Assembly (NCBI GenBank): GCA_026874595.1
Contig: CM049307.1
Coordinates: 59,220,870 to 59,284,869, forward strand
Origin: Sipunculus nudus
Lineage: Eukaryota > Annelida > Sipuncula > Golfingiida > Sipunculidae
Direction: 5' to 3'
Length of the DNA stretch: 64,000 nt
This document shows, piece by piece, positions 12,231-22,500 of the stretch. The position numbers were made by a program, and so were the translations under genes. Numbering within the stretch: position 1 is the first letter of the stretch; each line of letters starts with the position of its first letter. Under the pieces are notes generated by a model that saw only the letters and a list, made by a program, of their open reading frames with translations, was not told the origin of the DNA and made no database searches.

Positions 12231-13075
12231 ATATAATATATATGCAGATATATAAATCAATTGTTTCTTTAGCATCAGAACATTTTAGGTTGCGAATGTT
12301 AACTTCTTATAAATTTGTATAACATAGATGAATTAAGTTATGCTCATTTTTTTGGCTATGAACTGTTACATATATGCCTTGGATTACATGTTATATAGGG
12401 TTCGATCTTTAAAAATTGCCATGTTGTGTTAGGGGACACCCCACCCAGCATCTCTTATACAAGTGATTAAGAAACACAAATACGGCTTGTGCAAATTAAC
12501 TTTTTGATCTAGATCCCCTTTGAAACATTGCTACTTTCTATTAACAAATCTTTTTTTATATATAATAGCAATGATTACATTCAATAATAATCATGTATGA
12601 ATAATTATAGTTCATATTATATTAAAAAGGAATTGTACTACTTCTGTTTATCATGATATCTATTTGTCTTAAATTGTCAATATAATTGTTATTAAAAAAT
12701 TTAATTAAAAATAAATTAAATATAATGTATAGTCTTTGTAATTGTAGATACAAATTTATAAAAAAATATAAATAATGCATTCACTGATTCAGCATGCATA
12801 AGCTAACAACAGATATGTCCCAGCGAGCGGAAATTATGTAACCGCCTGGACCATGCTGCATTTTTTTTATATTTAATCCTTTTTTGTTTCATTTTAATTG
12901 TGACTTAATTTAATTGTAAATCGGGGCTAGACTATCTAAATCTCTTGACTTGAGTGTGGGCGTGTTTACAGCTGGATCTAGACTACTCGTGTTTCATTTA
13001 CTGACTTACAATATACTCTCCTTCAGATGGGGAGCTTTCTACTCCAGAGGAGGAAGATGAGGCGTCGTCCTCCAT
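618..13075 (-). CDS. ANKRD54: ANKRD54-like ankyrin-repeat protein, 5' part (3' end outside the window)
   Basis: Four minus-strand exons join in phase: 13075-13010, 2384-2165, 1640-1593 and 716-618. The last donor used is GTCAGT at 617, and the gene continues past the left edge. The acidic, Ser-rich N-terminus (MEDDASSSSSGVESSPSEGE) resembles vertebrate ANKRD54. Exon 2 adds an aspartate-rich start and a very basic stretch (RKTRRR near its end). Exon 3 encodes DEKRLRQAVNEDDYNS. Exon 4 holds an ankyrin repeat (QQLLESGVDPSASDDKQRTP then LHFAAAKGNE). The order basic segment, KRLR helix, ankyrin repeat matches ANKRD54, a small nucleo-cytoplasmic adaptor that in mammals binds Src/Tec-family kinases (family knowledge). 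The start is an ATG that begins exon 1 and is followed by 22 codons and a perfect GTAAGT donor. Intron 1 is 10.6 kb. The identity rests on recalled similarity; another ankyrin protein is the alternative. Confidence 0.78.
724..898. repeat. Tandem repeat, 5 copies of a 35-bp unit, beside the ANKRD54 exon-4 acceptor
   Basis: Five nearly identical 35-bp units (ATAAAATGTATGATAAACTC then AGTCAAAGGCTCAGG) run head to tail. On the minus strand they end within 10 bases of the acceptor at 717-718 of the ankyrin exon, so they occupy the branch-point region of the intron. Each unit carries a possible branch motif (TTTGACTGAG on the minus strand). Confidence 0.95.
1745..2010 (+). repeat. Intronic direct repeat, partner of 10845-11105
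   Basis: About 265 bp in ANKRD54 intron 2 match 10845-11105 in intron 1. Shared segments include TTTCTTGTGTGCAGT, TTTTATGAAAATATC and ATATTTCAAATATTCATAAA. The copies have diverged by substitutions and small indels. No exon lies in either copy, so this is duplication or dispersal of non-coding sequence within one gene. Confidence 0.8.
2704..3484 (+). mobile_element. F element carrying family B sequence
   Basis: Begins ACAAGTGACCCATGGGTCAT and ends with the similar ACAAGGGACCAATGGGTCAC. Each end holds a palindrome (GACCCATGGGTC or a decayed form). Inside lie the ACTAGAATACGGG start of family B at 2887 and B tandem units with CAGACAAACAGACAGAC microsatellite and GGTGG..CCACC motifs. A short version without B is at 34507-34692 (minus strand), and another F start fused to B is at 17901. 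No coding capacity. It looks like a non-autonomous element with internal tandem repeats. Confidence 0.7.
3485..4990. other. ANKRD54 intron 1 segment with poly-G runs
   Basis: AT-rich intron with no exon-like frame. A run of 23 G at 4221-4243 and one of 18 G at 4872-4889 stand out; they create false proline- or glycine-rich frames. Confidence 0.7.
4991..7043 (+). mobile_element. Family D repeat, plus orientation
   Basis: Long AT-rich units. The segment near 5065-5250 (GAAATTTCAGAATTTAAAAG, then a TGTGAAAA..AAATCAA stretch and 'ATCAGTGGTTTTGATATT') recurs near 6380-6800. The right end has a short ACGG-type tract (CTGGACGGACAAAGGACAAA) and then the hairpin ATAGCTCAGATGACTTATAG / TCAGCTGAGCT at 7012-7043. 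A minus-strand copy is at 31931-33330. No open frames of note. The left boundary is uncertain. Confidence 0.65.
7044..10053 (+). mobile_element. Composite B+A tandem-repeat element
   Basis: B units (7044-7560) end in a GC-rich core (GCCGCCGCGGCGG, near 7600) and a terminus with TATCCGCAAAAC..TTTTGGCAGATAC. They pass directly into seven family A units of about 340 bp (7680-9950). Each A unit has the landmarks ACAGGTGGCGCCACCAGTCT, a GGGGGGTACTTTGGGGCCCC-like segment, TATGGGTAACAGAGACCTAA and GATTCTAGGTCCAGT. The right end is an ACGG-type microsatellite (9975-10010) and the AGCTCAG..CTGAGCT hairpin (10024-10053). Open frames inside are by-products of the repeat. The same B/A junction occurs at about 19266. 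Confidence 0.8.
10100..10735 (-). repeat. Family E repeat (GGTCAAAGGTCAAGGTCA units), first copy
   Basis: Segments such as TGTGACCTTGACCTTTGGAC are the reverse complement of the AGGTCA-rich units at 56.7-57.1 kb. The stretch from about 10145 recurs at 11370-11740 (TTATTGAAATGCATACACAT, GTTCTTAATTAGTGGTGAGC, TTAATGTGCAAGA-like). A C14 run lies at 10119-10132 and a GACAGACAGACAG tract at about 10660-10700. Confidence 0.75.
10845..11105 (+). repeat. Intronic direct repeat, partner of 1745-2010
   Basis: Second copy of the AT-rich segment found in ANKRD54 intron 2, in the same orientation. It is followed by a short palindrome-rich stretch (11116-11215) in which TTTCTGCC and GGCAGAAA recur and can form several alternative hairpins. 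Confidence 0.8.
11345..12103 (+). mobile_element. Second family E copy followed by one truncated A unit and terminus
   Basis: 11370-11740 repeats the E sequence at 10145-10500. From 11755 one A unit follows (ATGGCGCCACC, GGGGGGTACTTACAAGTCCC, TAGGGTCAGTGGTTAC), then ACGGACGACGGACAAAG and a decayed hairpin (ACCTCAGTTGACTTACAGTA / AGCCGAGTT) ending near 12103. The A unit is more diverged than those in the large arrays. Confidence 0.65.
12181..12242. repeat. (TA)n microsatellite
   Basis: Near-pure TA dinucleotide run passing into ATATAATATAATATA. The rest of 12104-13009 is AT-rich ANKRD54 intron with nothing else recognised. Confidence 0.98.
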
Positions 13076-13514
13076 CTCGATCGTCACCGATATGTCCGCT
13101 CACTGGCTGTTCCCGTTGACAGACATCCTTTATCTTCAAGGAGAGCCGGCTCCTGTGACAGCAATGGTCTCGTGCACCCAGCACACTGGCCGCTTACGAC
13201 TAGAACAATTAAAAAAAGCAACTCCCTATCTTCCCTTTAATCATCTAGATAGAAACATTACCTTTCTAAATATGGTATGCTGGTATATAAAATGACGGAT
13301 TTAAGAAATACTCATTCATTTTTAGAAACATCATTGCCACCTTGACTTTCATTATCGTAAGCAAACAGGGAGTAACCCACTCTTCAATCATAAATAATTT
13401 TGCGGTTTCTTGAAACCACATACCGGACTTCTGATTGGAGAGTGGTCTGTGGAAGTTTGCAAACAGCTGGGGTTGGGGCACCGGTTGTGTCAACACAGTG
13501 GTTGTTTACATATT
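13076..13514. promoter_or_regulatory. Putative bidirectional promoter of ANKRD54-like and ALG1
   Basis: Only 439 bp lie between the two divergent start codons, so both 5' UTRs and core promoters must fall here unless there is an upstream non-coding exon. The stretch is more mixed in base composition than the AT-rich introns on each side. An inverted CCAAT box (ATTGG) is visible at 13434-13438, about 80 bp before the ALG1 ATG. No convincing TATA box is placed for either gene, which fits housekeeping-type promoters. Short open frames here are not conserved with either gene. The promoter is inferred from layout, not from a recognised element set. Confidence 0.6.
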
Positions 13515-16500
13515 ATGTACATCCTCATAATGCTCCTATTTCTTGGAGTACTTGCATTATTAGCATGCATTGTTACTGCTGTTTGGTACCTACGGCAAAA
13601 GTCAGAAAGAAAGCGAATTTGCGTTGTTGTCTTGGGCGATATTGGGCGTAGTCCACGCATGCAGTATCACTGCCTGTCATTGGCCAAAAGGGACTTCCTT
13701 GTGGATTTTGTTGGCTATGGAGGTTACTACATTTTATGTCTTTATAAATTGGATTTCAATTAGACAAACCTGTAGTCACCACCTGCTTGTGATATGTCAT
13801 GATAATTTTTTTATGTGAAAGTAAAAAAAAATATATTTTAATTATTATTTTGGTACTACTGTAGAAAGCTGGCTTGGCAGAACTATAGAAACCGGGCTTA
13901 GCCTACTGCCGATAAAACGGGTGTCGCATAATAAATTGTTTCCTGGAAAAGGCCGATACATATCATTTTCCTCAGAATTCCCGTATTTAATTTTGCTCAT
14001 AGCTGGAGTTTATTATATTAGAGGAGGAGGGGTCCGGGGAACCTGGGTTCCCCGTCTGAATGGGGGTGTGGGGGCGGAGCCCCCACCTAAAGCTTAATTT
14101 TTCCTGTTAAAATAGTAAATGGTTTCCCATTTTCGCGATAGATGCCTCTTCAATCGCAGATATAAATGAACAAAACCAGCTCCTGCTGGTATCTCGTCTT
14201 CACGGCTCACTTAGTAGCGTGTAGGGCTCCTAGTCCAGAGATTGTAGGTTCGATTCCCGATTCAGGCGACTTCTCATGCTTAGTAGTTGTTTATGTTAGA
14301 AGTGTAGAGTGTAGGGACATCTACAGGGAAAAGTAGGAGTTAAAATAGGGAATGAGAGGTGACAATTTTATTTATATGTTCCTCAATACAAGCGAAGCCC
14401 GCGTTCTATAGTGGCTCCGCTGGCTTCAGCCCAACAGCCATGGCATACATCTGCTTGCATCTTTATTTTGCCACTTATTTTTATCTGCCACTTACACCCT
14501 CCTCTATTACATTAATCTTAAACATCATTACGTCCATCTGTATACACTCTAGCCGCCTGCAGAGACGAAACTTCTTGCACCGTTAACGGACACTGTTTCG
14601 TCGCCTCCCCATATATAGAGATAAGTGGTATTTGACCACGATACGATCATATTTTCTGGAAAAGGCAGTTTTATTTTCAGTTTTACAGATGGGGTGACAT
14701 TAAAACTTCTTCACCACGGCAAAGTATCTTATTTTCAATACAACTGCAACATATTGGCAACTGTAAGTGCATTAAACATTAGTTATTGTGCATCTTGGTC
14801 TAAGAAGACACGGGTTGTACTGCTCATAACCGCCATGACAGAAGCAGTTAGGATGTATATGTTGTGGTGACAATGTTTTGTGTACTGGTCCTGTTTTATA
14901 GGAGTTGTGGACTTAATTAAGCAGGGAATTTATACATTTAGCTTATCATAGAATTTTGTCTCAAAACAATTAGATACTCGAATTACATAGGGGTTTTCTC
15001 CCTTTTATAGACACAGATCACACAGATGTTAGAATCCCACCAAAGTGCATACACGGGGTGGTGACTATTAAATGTACTCTCAGATTTATCTCACATTTTA
15101 TAGTCGCCCTTGTGGCTATATACACTCATAACCTTGTCGAGATTGTGCGTGAGTGATCCTACATTAGCTCTGGATCCCGCATTCTATGGTGGCTCCTTTA
15201 TTTAAACTATTTCTTTTTTTTTCACAGTGAATCATACATGCAGATAATGTGATATATGTCCAAATTTGTGTATTTTTTTCAGGCTATATCTTTTTAGCCA
15301 TGGAAATACAGAAGTGGTTACATATTACACTTTTACAACTTATTTGCTTAATAATGAGAGAAAATCTGAAATATTGCAGCACAAAATATTTTTTGGGTGT
15401 AATTTCATCTGATTTAGACTTGCTGTAGGTTAAATCATAATGTTAAGATGCATGATCATGTGTCAAATTGTCTCATGAATCCTTCTCTGAGGATATGATT
15501 ACGGTATATATCAAGAAATCATAAATAACAAGGGGTATATGACCGTGCCTTACAAAGTACTTTATACAGAGAGGGGATGTCACAAAAGAGGTACAAATTC
15601 ACCACGGTTTGTAATAAGATCATGCATGTATCCATTGCTGAAAAATAATTGATTCAGAGCGAGTATAGAATCCAGCCTACATTGACAAGATTATGGTTGT
15701 ATACGGTCGGACGTAATGATGTTTAGGATTCATGTAATGGAGAAGTAAGAGGCATGTCAATGTGTTATCATCAGGCATGTCATGGCTTATGTTGATTATT
15801 ACTCATATAAGACGGTCCAGTCAGTTTAGACTCATCTTTGAAATGTAGGCCGGATTCTATACTCTTTTGGGCCTTGGATCCAAGATTGCCATTTTCAAGC
15901 AAAATTAAAAATTTGTGCAACTGATATAACTGTACATGTATATATAATGGGAAAGTGCAGTTTGCTGAGTACATATGTATCAGCTCATTAATTAAACCGA
16001 GAACTTAAGCATAGGGTCACATTAGGGTAGGGTTCCCCACAACCCCACTCAGGTGAAAGACCAGGTTCTCCAGACCCCTAATCCCCTAATATAAAACCCA
16101 CCCAAGTGTGGGCAAATCCATCTGGGATAATTTGACAGGAAAGAAAATTATAAGCAGTATATGTATATTTAAGAATGCAATAATTTATGTGTCCACCTGG
16201 GCACTATAGTTTCGATTTGCAGCACCAGTTCTATTATGATACTGACAATTTAAAGTTACTTATATTTGGTTTGAAATAGCATTGTCTGTGAATGTAAAAT
16301 TTCCAGTTTATTCTTGTATCTAAAATTTCAAAACATTTTATCAGAAAATATATAAAATTTCAAAACATTTTATCAGAAAATATATTTTCTGAACAGGAGC
16401 CAAACCTCATGAAGATATTCTGAAGAATAGAAATATTGAGCGACACTTGCTGAAGGAACTCCCTCCTGCACTACAAGGTGAAAGAAAATAATAAACTTTG

Positions 16501-19500
16501 TTCTTTTATCAATTTAAGTATGTCCAGTCTTCAAGAAAGTTGAGTTAATTTTCAGTTTTAAAAAGACCAACAGCTTATTTGAGAAACTTGTAATATTGCC
16601 TTGACTCAGAGTGTATGTTTTATATAATAATAGAAAGAAATGAAGTATTGAAGGTTATTTTATCTTTTTATTATTTGTCTTTCATTCTCCTCAGCTTTGC
16701 CAAGACTAATTGTTTATGTGCTGAAAACCGTATGGCAGACGGGAAATTTGTTATACATGATGGTTCGCCTGCAGAGGCCCTCGCATATTCTGATTCAGGT
16801 ATGGGATACAGTTTTGTAAACCCAGTCCAGTTTGAAAATTTTTTTCTAACAAATTGTATAGTCCCCTGTCTCAGCATTGGTTATTAGAGCCCATATCACT
16901 TTTTTGCTAAGGTTTCTTAATGCATGCAGGTTCCTGTTATATATCAAAAGAAATTGTGGAAATTTAAGTACAAATATTGTTTGAAATATGAAGAAAGTAT
17001 TTAAAAATGAATTTGTCATTTGAAACAGACATGCTGCTCGAAATACCTCTGATACATAAAGACTTTAATACCTATATAATTGAAATCTGCGACAATGTTT
17101 ACCTGTTAGTGTATATTCTTGTCATCTCATGTAAGTTTAATGCTGGTAATACGTTTGTATTTTTATATTTTCCTATATTTGCAGAATCCTCCAGCCATTC
17201 CAACACTGTTTGTAGCCTTTGTGATTGCATACCTGCGGAAAAGTAAACTTATAGTAGACTGGCACAACTATGGCTACACAATACTAGGCCTGACTTTAGG
17301 ACCTGGGCATCCATTGGTCAGATTCTCCAAATGGTAAGCCTGAATGACAATTGCCATACATGACTTAAAATAACATTTTAAAATTTGTACTGACAACTGT
17401 AAATATTAGATTCATCAATCACATTGAGATTTGCAGCAGTGTGCTGTATCTTATAATGGTGCATGGTGCTGAAATGGAGATTTTCTCAAGATTACATAAA
17501 ATCATATAAATGTCAAGTACTAGTTAATCAGTAATTTTGTTATCATCCTTAGGTAGTCTGCCATATGAAAATGTGCCTCATGTTGGTATTGGTTGGCCAC
17601 CTTTTCTTTCCAAAAATATTCAGAATAAGCACTCATATTCTTGGAATATAGTAAAGTTTAGTCAACATATGTATGTTTAAAAAATAGGTTAATGTTACTC
17701 ATCCCTCCTAATTAAAAGTTATTCATGAAAAATTACCTATAATAAACCCCATCTGCAAAAAGTCACATACAAATTACAATAGGAAACATTTTTACTGTTT
17801 AAAGTGGCTTTTTATTCAACACTCCCCATTCTTTGGAGGACAGTTTGTCTAAGTCATTCACTATACTATTCTTACATTGAAGTCCGTAACAATATAAAAA
17901 ACAAGTGACCCATGGGTCATGATGCTCAGCTGACTGGGAAGAGATTCGCAAAAGGAAATTTTATCATCAGAATGGTAGTATATACCCATTCAACTGAAGC
18001 ATCAAACAGATTAACCAACAGGCCAAGATTTAGTCTGTATTTATATATCTCAAAAATAGAGAAAAATGTGTAAACTTTTAAAACTAGAATACGGGTAACC
18101 GACAAGTGACTACATGTATCTGCCAAAATCGGATAGTGAGGCATGGATTGAGTGGCAAGGGGAAATAGAGTGAGGTATGTTGCATATTAGCATGGGTGTC
18201 TGCAGCCTAAATGTGTATGTAGGTTGTGCCACCTACCACAAATCCAGAAAGCTGTCCAAGTTGTATACACCTGCAAAATTTTAGGCAGAAAAGTCAAACC
18301 ACTACATGTATATGAGCGATTTTTGCCCATGGCAGACAAACAGACAAACACTGTGCAAAAATCTTTGCAGGTAACCCCTCCAGTTTTGTGTATGATAAAG
18401 ACCTATGTGAGATCTAAACACATGCACAATTTTGGCCCAATCGGTCAAATGGTTCCTGAGATATGAGCTTGGATGTGTCCAGCGTTAACTAGAATGTAGG
18501 TGGCGCCACCTGTCATAGAATCAAGAAAGCTGTCCACGATGTATAAACCTGCAAAATTTTAGGCAGTTATGTCGAACCACTACAGAGAAATGAGTAATTT
18601 TAGGCCACGGCAGACTAACAGACAGACGCTGTGCAAACATTGTTACAGGTGGCGCCACCATTTTTTGTGTATGTTACAGAGCTATCAAAGGGCTACATTT
18701 GTATAAATTTTATTTCCTGATCGGTCAAACGGTTCCCGAGATATAAGCTTGGATGTTATCAGCGTGAACGTGAACGTAGGTGGCGCCACCTGTCATAAAA
18801 TCAAGAAAGCTATCCTGGATGTATACACATGACGAATTTCAGGTGAATTAGTCAATTCACTGCAGAGATATGAGTGATTTTAACCCAAGGCAGATGAACA
18901 GATGGACACTGTGCAAACATGGTTACAGGTGGCGCCACCATTTTTTGTGTATGTTATAAAGCAATCCAAGGGCTAAATTTGTATCAATTTTATTTCCTGA
19001 TCGGTCAAACGGTTCCCGAGATAAGAGGGTTTATGAGTGGAAACAGACCCACAAATGGACACTGGATAGAGAGGAAAGGTCAGAGGTCAATGCAAATTGG
19101 TTAGGCACCAGTTAACATGTGACCCGATAATAGGTGTAAGTTTGGGAATAATCGGTCCATTAGTCTCCGAGGAGCTCTCTGGAAACGAACGCCGCCGCGG
19201 CGGAGGAACTCGGTCAAAAACATAGTATCCGCAAAACTTCGTTTTGGCGGATACAAAAATACAGGTGGCTCCACCAGTCTGCAGAAACTAATAAAAACAT
19301 TTAATGGTCAATATCCATGCAAAAAATCATGGTGATCTCTGCATTTGTTGTTCAGATACTTCAGTTTTTGTATCAAATTGTCCATTATTCTGAGGGATAC
19401 TTCGGAGTCCTATAGCTTGAAGGATATGGGTAACAGAGACCTAATTTCAAGTTTCCACAGGCACCTTTCATGGGCCTCCTTGCATGACAAGAATGAAGAT

Positions 19501-22500
19501 TCTAGGTCCAGTTGTTGCGATTTGTACCCTGTTGACAGATAACCACATCTTTAAAGGTCTCAAAAAAAAGAAAAAAATTCGTAAAAATCTGAAAAAAAAA
19601 TAGAGGTGGCACACCCAGTCTGCAGAAATTGATGGAACAGCTCATGATCAATATGTATGCCGAAAATCATGACCATCAGTGTTGTAGTTATTGAAATACT
19701 GCAGTTTTTGTATCAAATTTTCCATTATTCTGGGGGGGGGGGGGGGGGGTATTTTGGACCCATACAGCTTAAAGAATATGGGTAACAGAGACCTAATTTC
19801 AAGTTTCCATGGAGACTTTTCATGGGTCTCCCTGTGTGTCAAGAATGAAGATTCTTGGTCCAGTTTTTATGATTTGTGCCCTGTTAACAGATGTTCATAT
19901 CTTTAAAGGTCTCAAAAATACAGAAAAATTTCGTAAAAAAAAACGAACAAATACAGGTGGTGCCACCAGTCTGCAGAAACTTATGAAACACTCCATGATC
20001 AATATCCATGCAAACAATTATGGTTATCTCTGCATTAGTTGTTCAGATACTTTAGCTTTTGTATCAAATTTTCCATTATTCTGAGCTGTACTTTGGAGTG
20101 CCATAGCTCAAAGGATATGGGTAACAGAGACCAAATTTCAGGTTTACATGGAGACTTATCATGGGTCTCCCTGTGTGTCAAGAACGAAGATTCTAGGTCC
20201 AGTCGTTACGATTTGTACCCTGTTGACAGATAACTACATCCTTAAAGGTCTCAAAAATGGAGAAAACAATTCGTGAACATTGAAAAATACAGGTGGCGCC
20301 ACCAGTCTGCACAAACTGATGAAACATCTCATGATCAATATGTATGTCGAAAATCATGACCATCAGTGATGTAGTTAATGAGATATTGAAGTTTTTGTAT
20401 GAAATTTTTGACTATTCTGGGGGGTAATTTTGGGCCCCATAGCTCGAAGGATATGGGTAACAGAGACCTAATTTCTGGTTTCCATGGTGATTTTTCATAG
20501 GTCTCTCAGTGTGTCGAAAATGATGATTCTAGGTCCAGTTGTTACGATTTGTGCCACGCTAACAGATGACAGCATCCTCAAAGGTCTCAAAAATAGAGGA
20601 AAAAATCGTAAAAAATCAAACAGTACAGGTGGCGCCACCAGTCTGCAGGAACTGATCGAACATCTCATGATCAATATGTATGCCAAAAATGAAGACCATC
20701 AGTGATGTAGTTATTGAGATATTGAAGTTTTTGTATGAAATTTTTTACTATTCTGGGGGGTACTTTGGGGCCCCATAGCTCAAAGGATATGGGTAACAGA
20801 GACCTTATTTCTGGTTTCCAAGGAGATTTTTCATGGACCTCTCAGTGTGTCAAGAAGTAAGATTCTAAGTCCAGTCTTTATGATTTGTGCCTTGTTAACA
20901 GATGTTCACATTTTTAAAGGTCTCAAAAATAGAGAAAAAAATTCGTAAAAAATCGAAAAATACAGGTGGCACCACCAGTCTGCAGGAAATGATGTAACAT
21001 CTCATGATCAATATGTATGCCAAAATTCATGACCATCAGTCAAGTAGTTAATGAGATATTGAAGTTTTTGTATGAAATTTTTGACTTTCCTGGGGGGTAC
21101 TTTGGGGCCACATAGCTCGAAGGATATGGGTAACAGAGACCTAATTTCTGGTTTCCAAGGAGATTTTTTATGGACCTCTCAGAATCCCAAGTTACAAGGT
21201 TCTAGGTCCAGCAGTTACGATTTGTGCCTGGTTAACGGACGGACAGACGGACGGACGGACAGACGGACGACGGACAAAGAGTGATCGCTATAGCTCAGAT
21301 GACTTTCAGTCAGCTGAGCTAATAATACACAATATTTAATACCACCCCTGTGAGACACCTGAGCCCATGTCTCGGTCTCATCATTCAACTGCAAAATATG
21401 TAATAATGTCTTACCATGTTGTTTTTTTCAGCTATTATGTCTAGTAATTTCTAGTAATTTAATCTCAAACTTTTTCCAGTGTTCCTTTCTATGTTATAAC
21501 TGCACAATAAGCATAAATGGATCACATCTCCTTTTTTTGCATATTTAACCAGGTATGAAGAGCTTTTTGGAAAAAATGCCACCTCCAGTATTTGTGTTAC
21601 AAATGCCATGAGACTGGATTTGTTAAACAGATGGAATATCAGGTATGACAATTTCAGGCCCTGCCCATAAAATTGTTTCAAGAAAGTTCACTGTGCTAAA
21701 TTTGCAGATCTATAACTTACCACTGGAATCATATAGAGTGTATAATTTCAGTAACAAAATGAGTTTTATAAAGGTCAATTTTGAACATGAATGCAATATC
21801 AGGTATCTAAAATGTAATTGTTTGATATATTGTCATTGAGGTTTATTTTTTCTACACATTTAGTATAGACTCGCATGTTCTCATTAATTTAGAGAATTTT
21901 AAAATTATTTTTGTAACATTTGAATTGACTTAATGGATGAGATTTTTCATCAGTCTTTTTAAAATGAAGTTTACTTTTTCTGTATATAAAGGTTGTATAA
22001 ATATATTGATGTATCAATATTTTTACTCTTTAATTTCTAGAGCAGTGACCCTCTATGACAGACCACCTGCAATGTTTCAAGAAACCAGCCTTGCTGACCA
22101 GCACACACTGTTCAATAAATTATCAGCAGAGTATGAAGTGTTCAAGTCCAGGTAAGTTTCAGTAATTATTGGTGACAGTTCATAGGCCACTTGCACAATT
22201 CGGTTATTGTAAAAGTATGAAATATATTAAATGTCTATGCCTTATGTTCTGTAACTTCTATCTGAGGAAATAAATAATAAATCTGTGCCTTTACATATAT
22301 CCCAAAAATTTTTAAATTAAAATTTTCTTAGTTTAAATATCTCCTTGCAAAGTAATCTTAAAATATGATATTTTATGTCTGCGTAACATGTTAAAGACCA
22401 GCATAAGAATTGACTTTTTTTGTTTATTAAAAATGTTAGATACTTGTACAATGTTGTATCTTTAATATACTATAATTTGTGAAATCATTGATTTCTCAAT

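Larger units (their letters stand above)
13723..16320. other. ALG1 intron 1: palindromes, tRNA-like segment, no exons
   Basis: Contains two adjacent strong hairpins (14036-14090), a tRNA-like segment (14200-14273) and a pair of short related segments: CGCGTTCTATAGTGGCTCC near 14400 and CGCATTCTATGGTGGCTCC near 15178. An imperfect inverted repeat (AGTATAGAATCC..GCCTACATT, 15659-15685 against 15840-15866) encloses about 155 bp. The open frame at 14625-14870 has no recognisable similarity or splice support. Confidence 0.6.

Noticed and set aside
13092-13295. Small gene between the two divergent genes
   Set aside because: Short frame in the promoter region with no similarity, no splice sites and no conserved motif.
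13410-13514. N-terminal extension of ALG1 upstream of 13515
   Set aside because: The upstream frame opens with TTG, not ATG, after a TAA at 13395; the signal anchor starts properly at the 13515 ATG.
14200-14273. Functional tRNA gene
   Set aside because: The B box is perfect but I cannot form an acceptor stem or a convincing anticodon arm.
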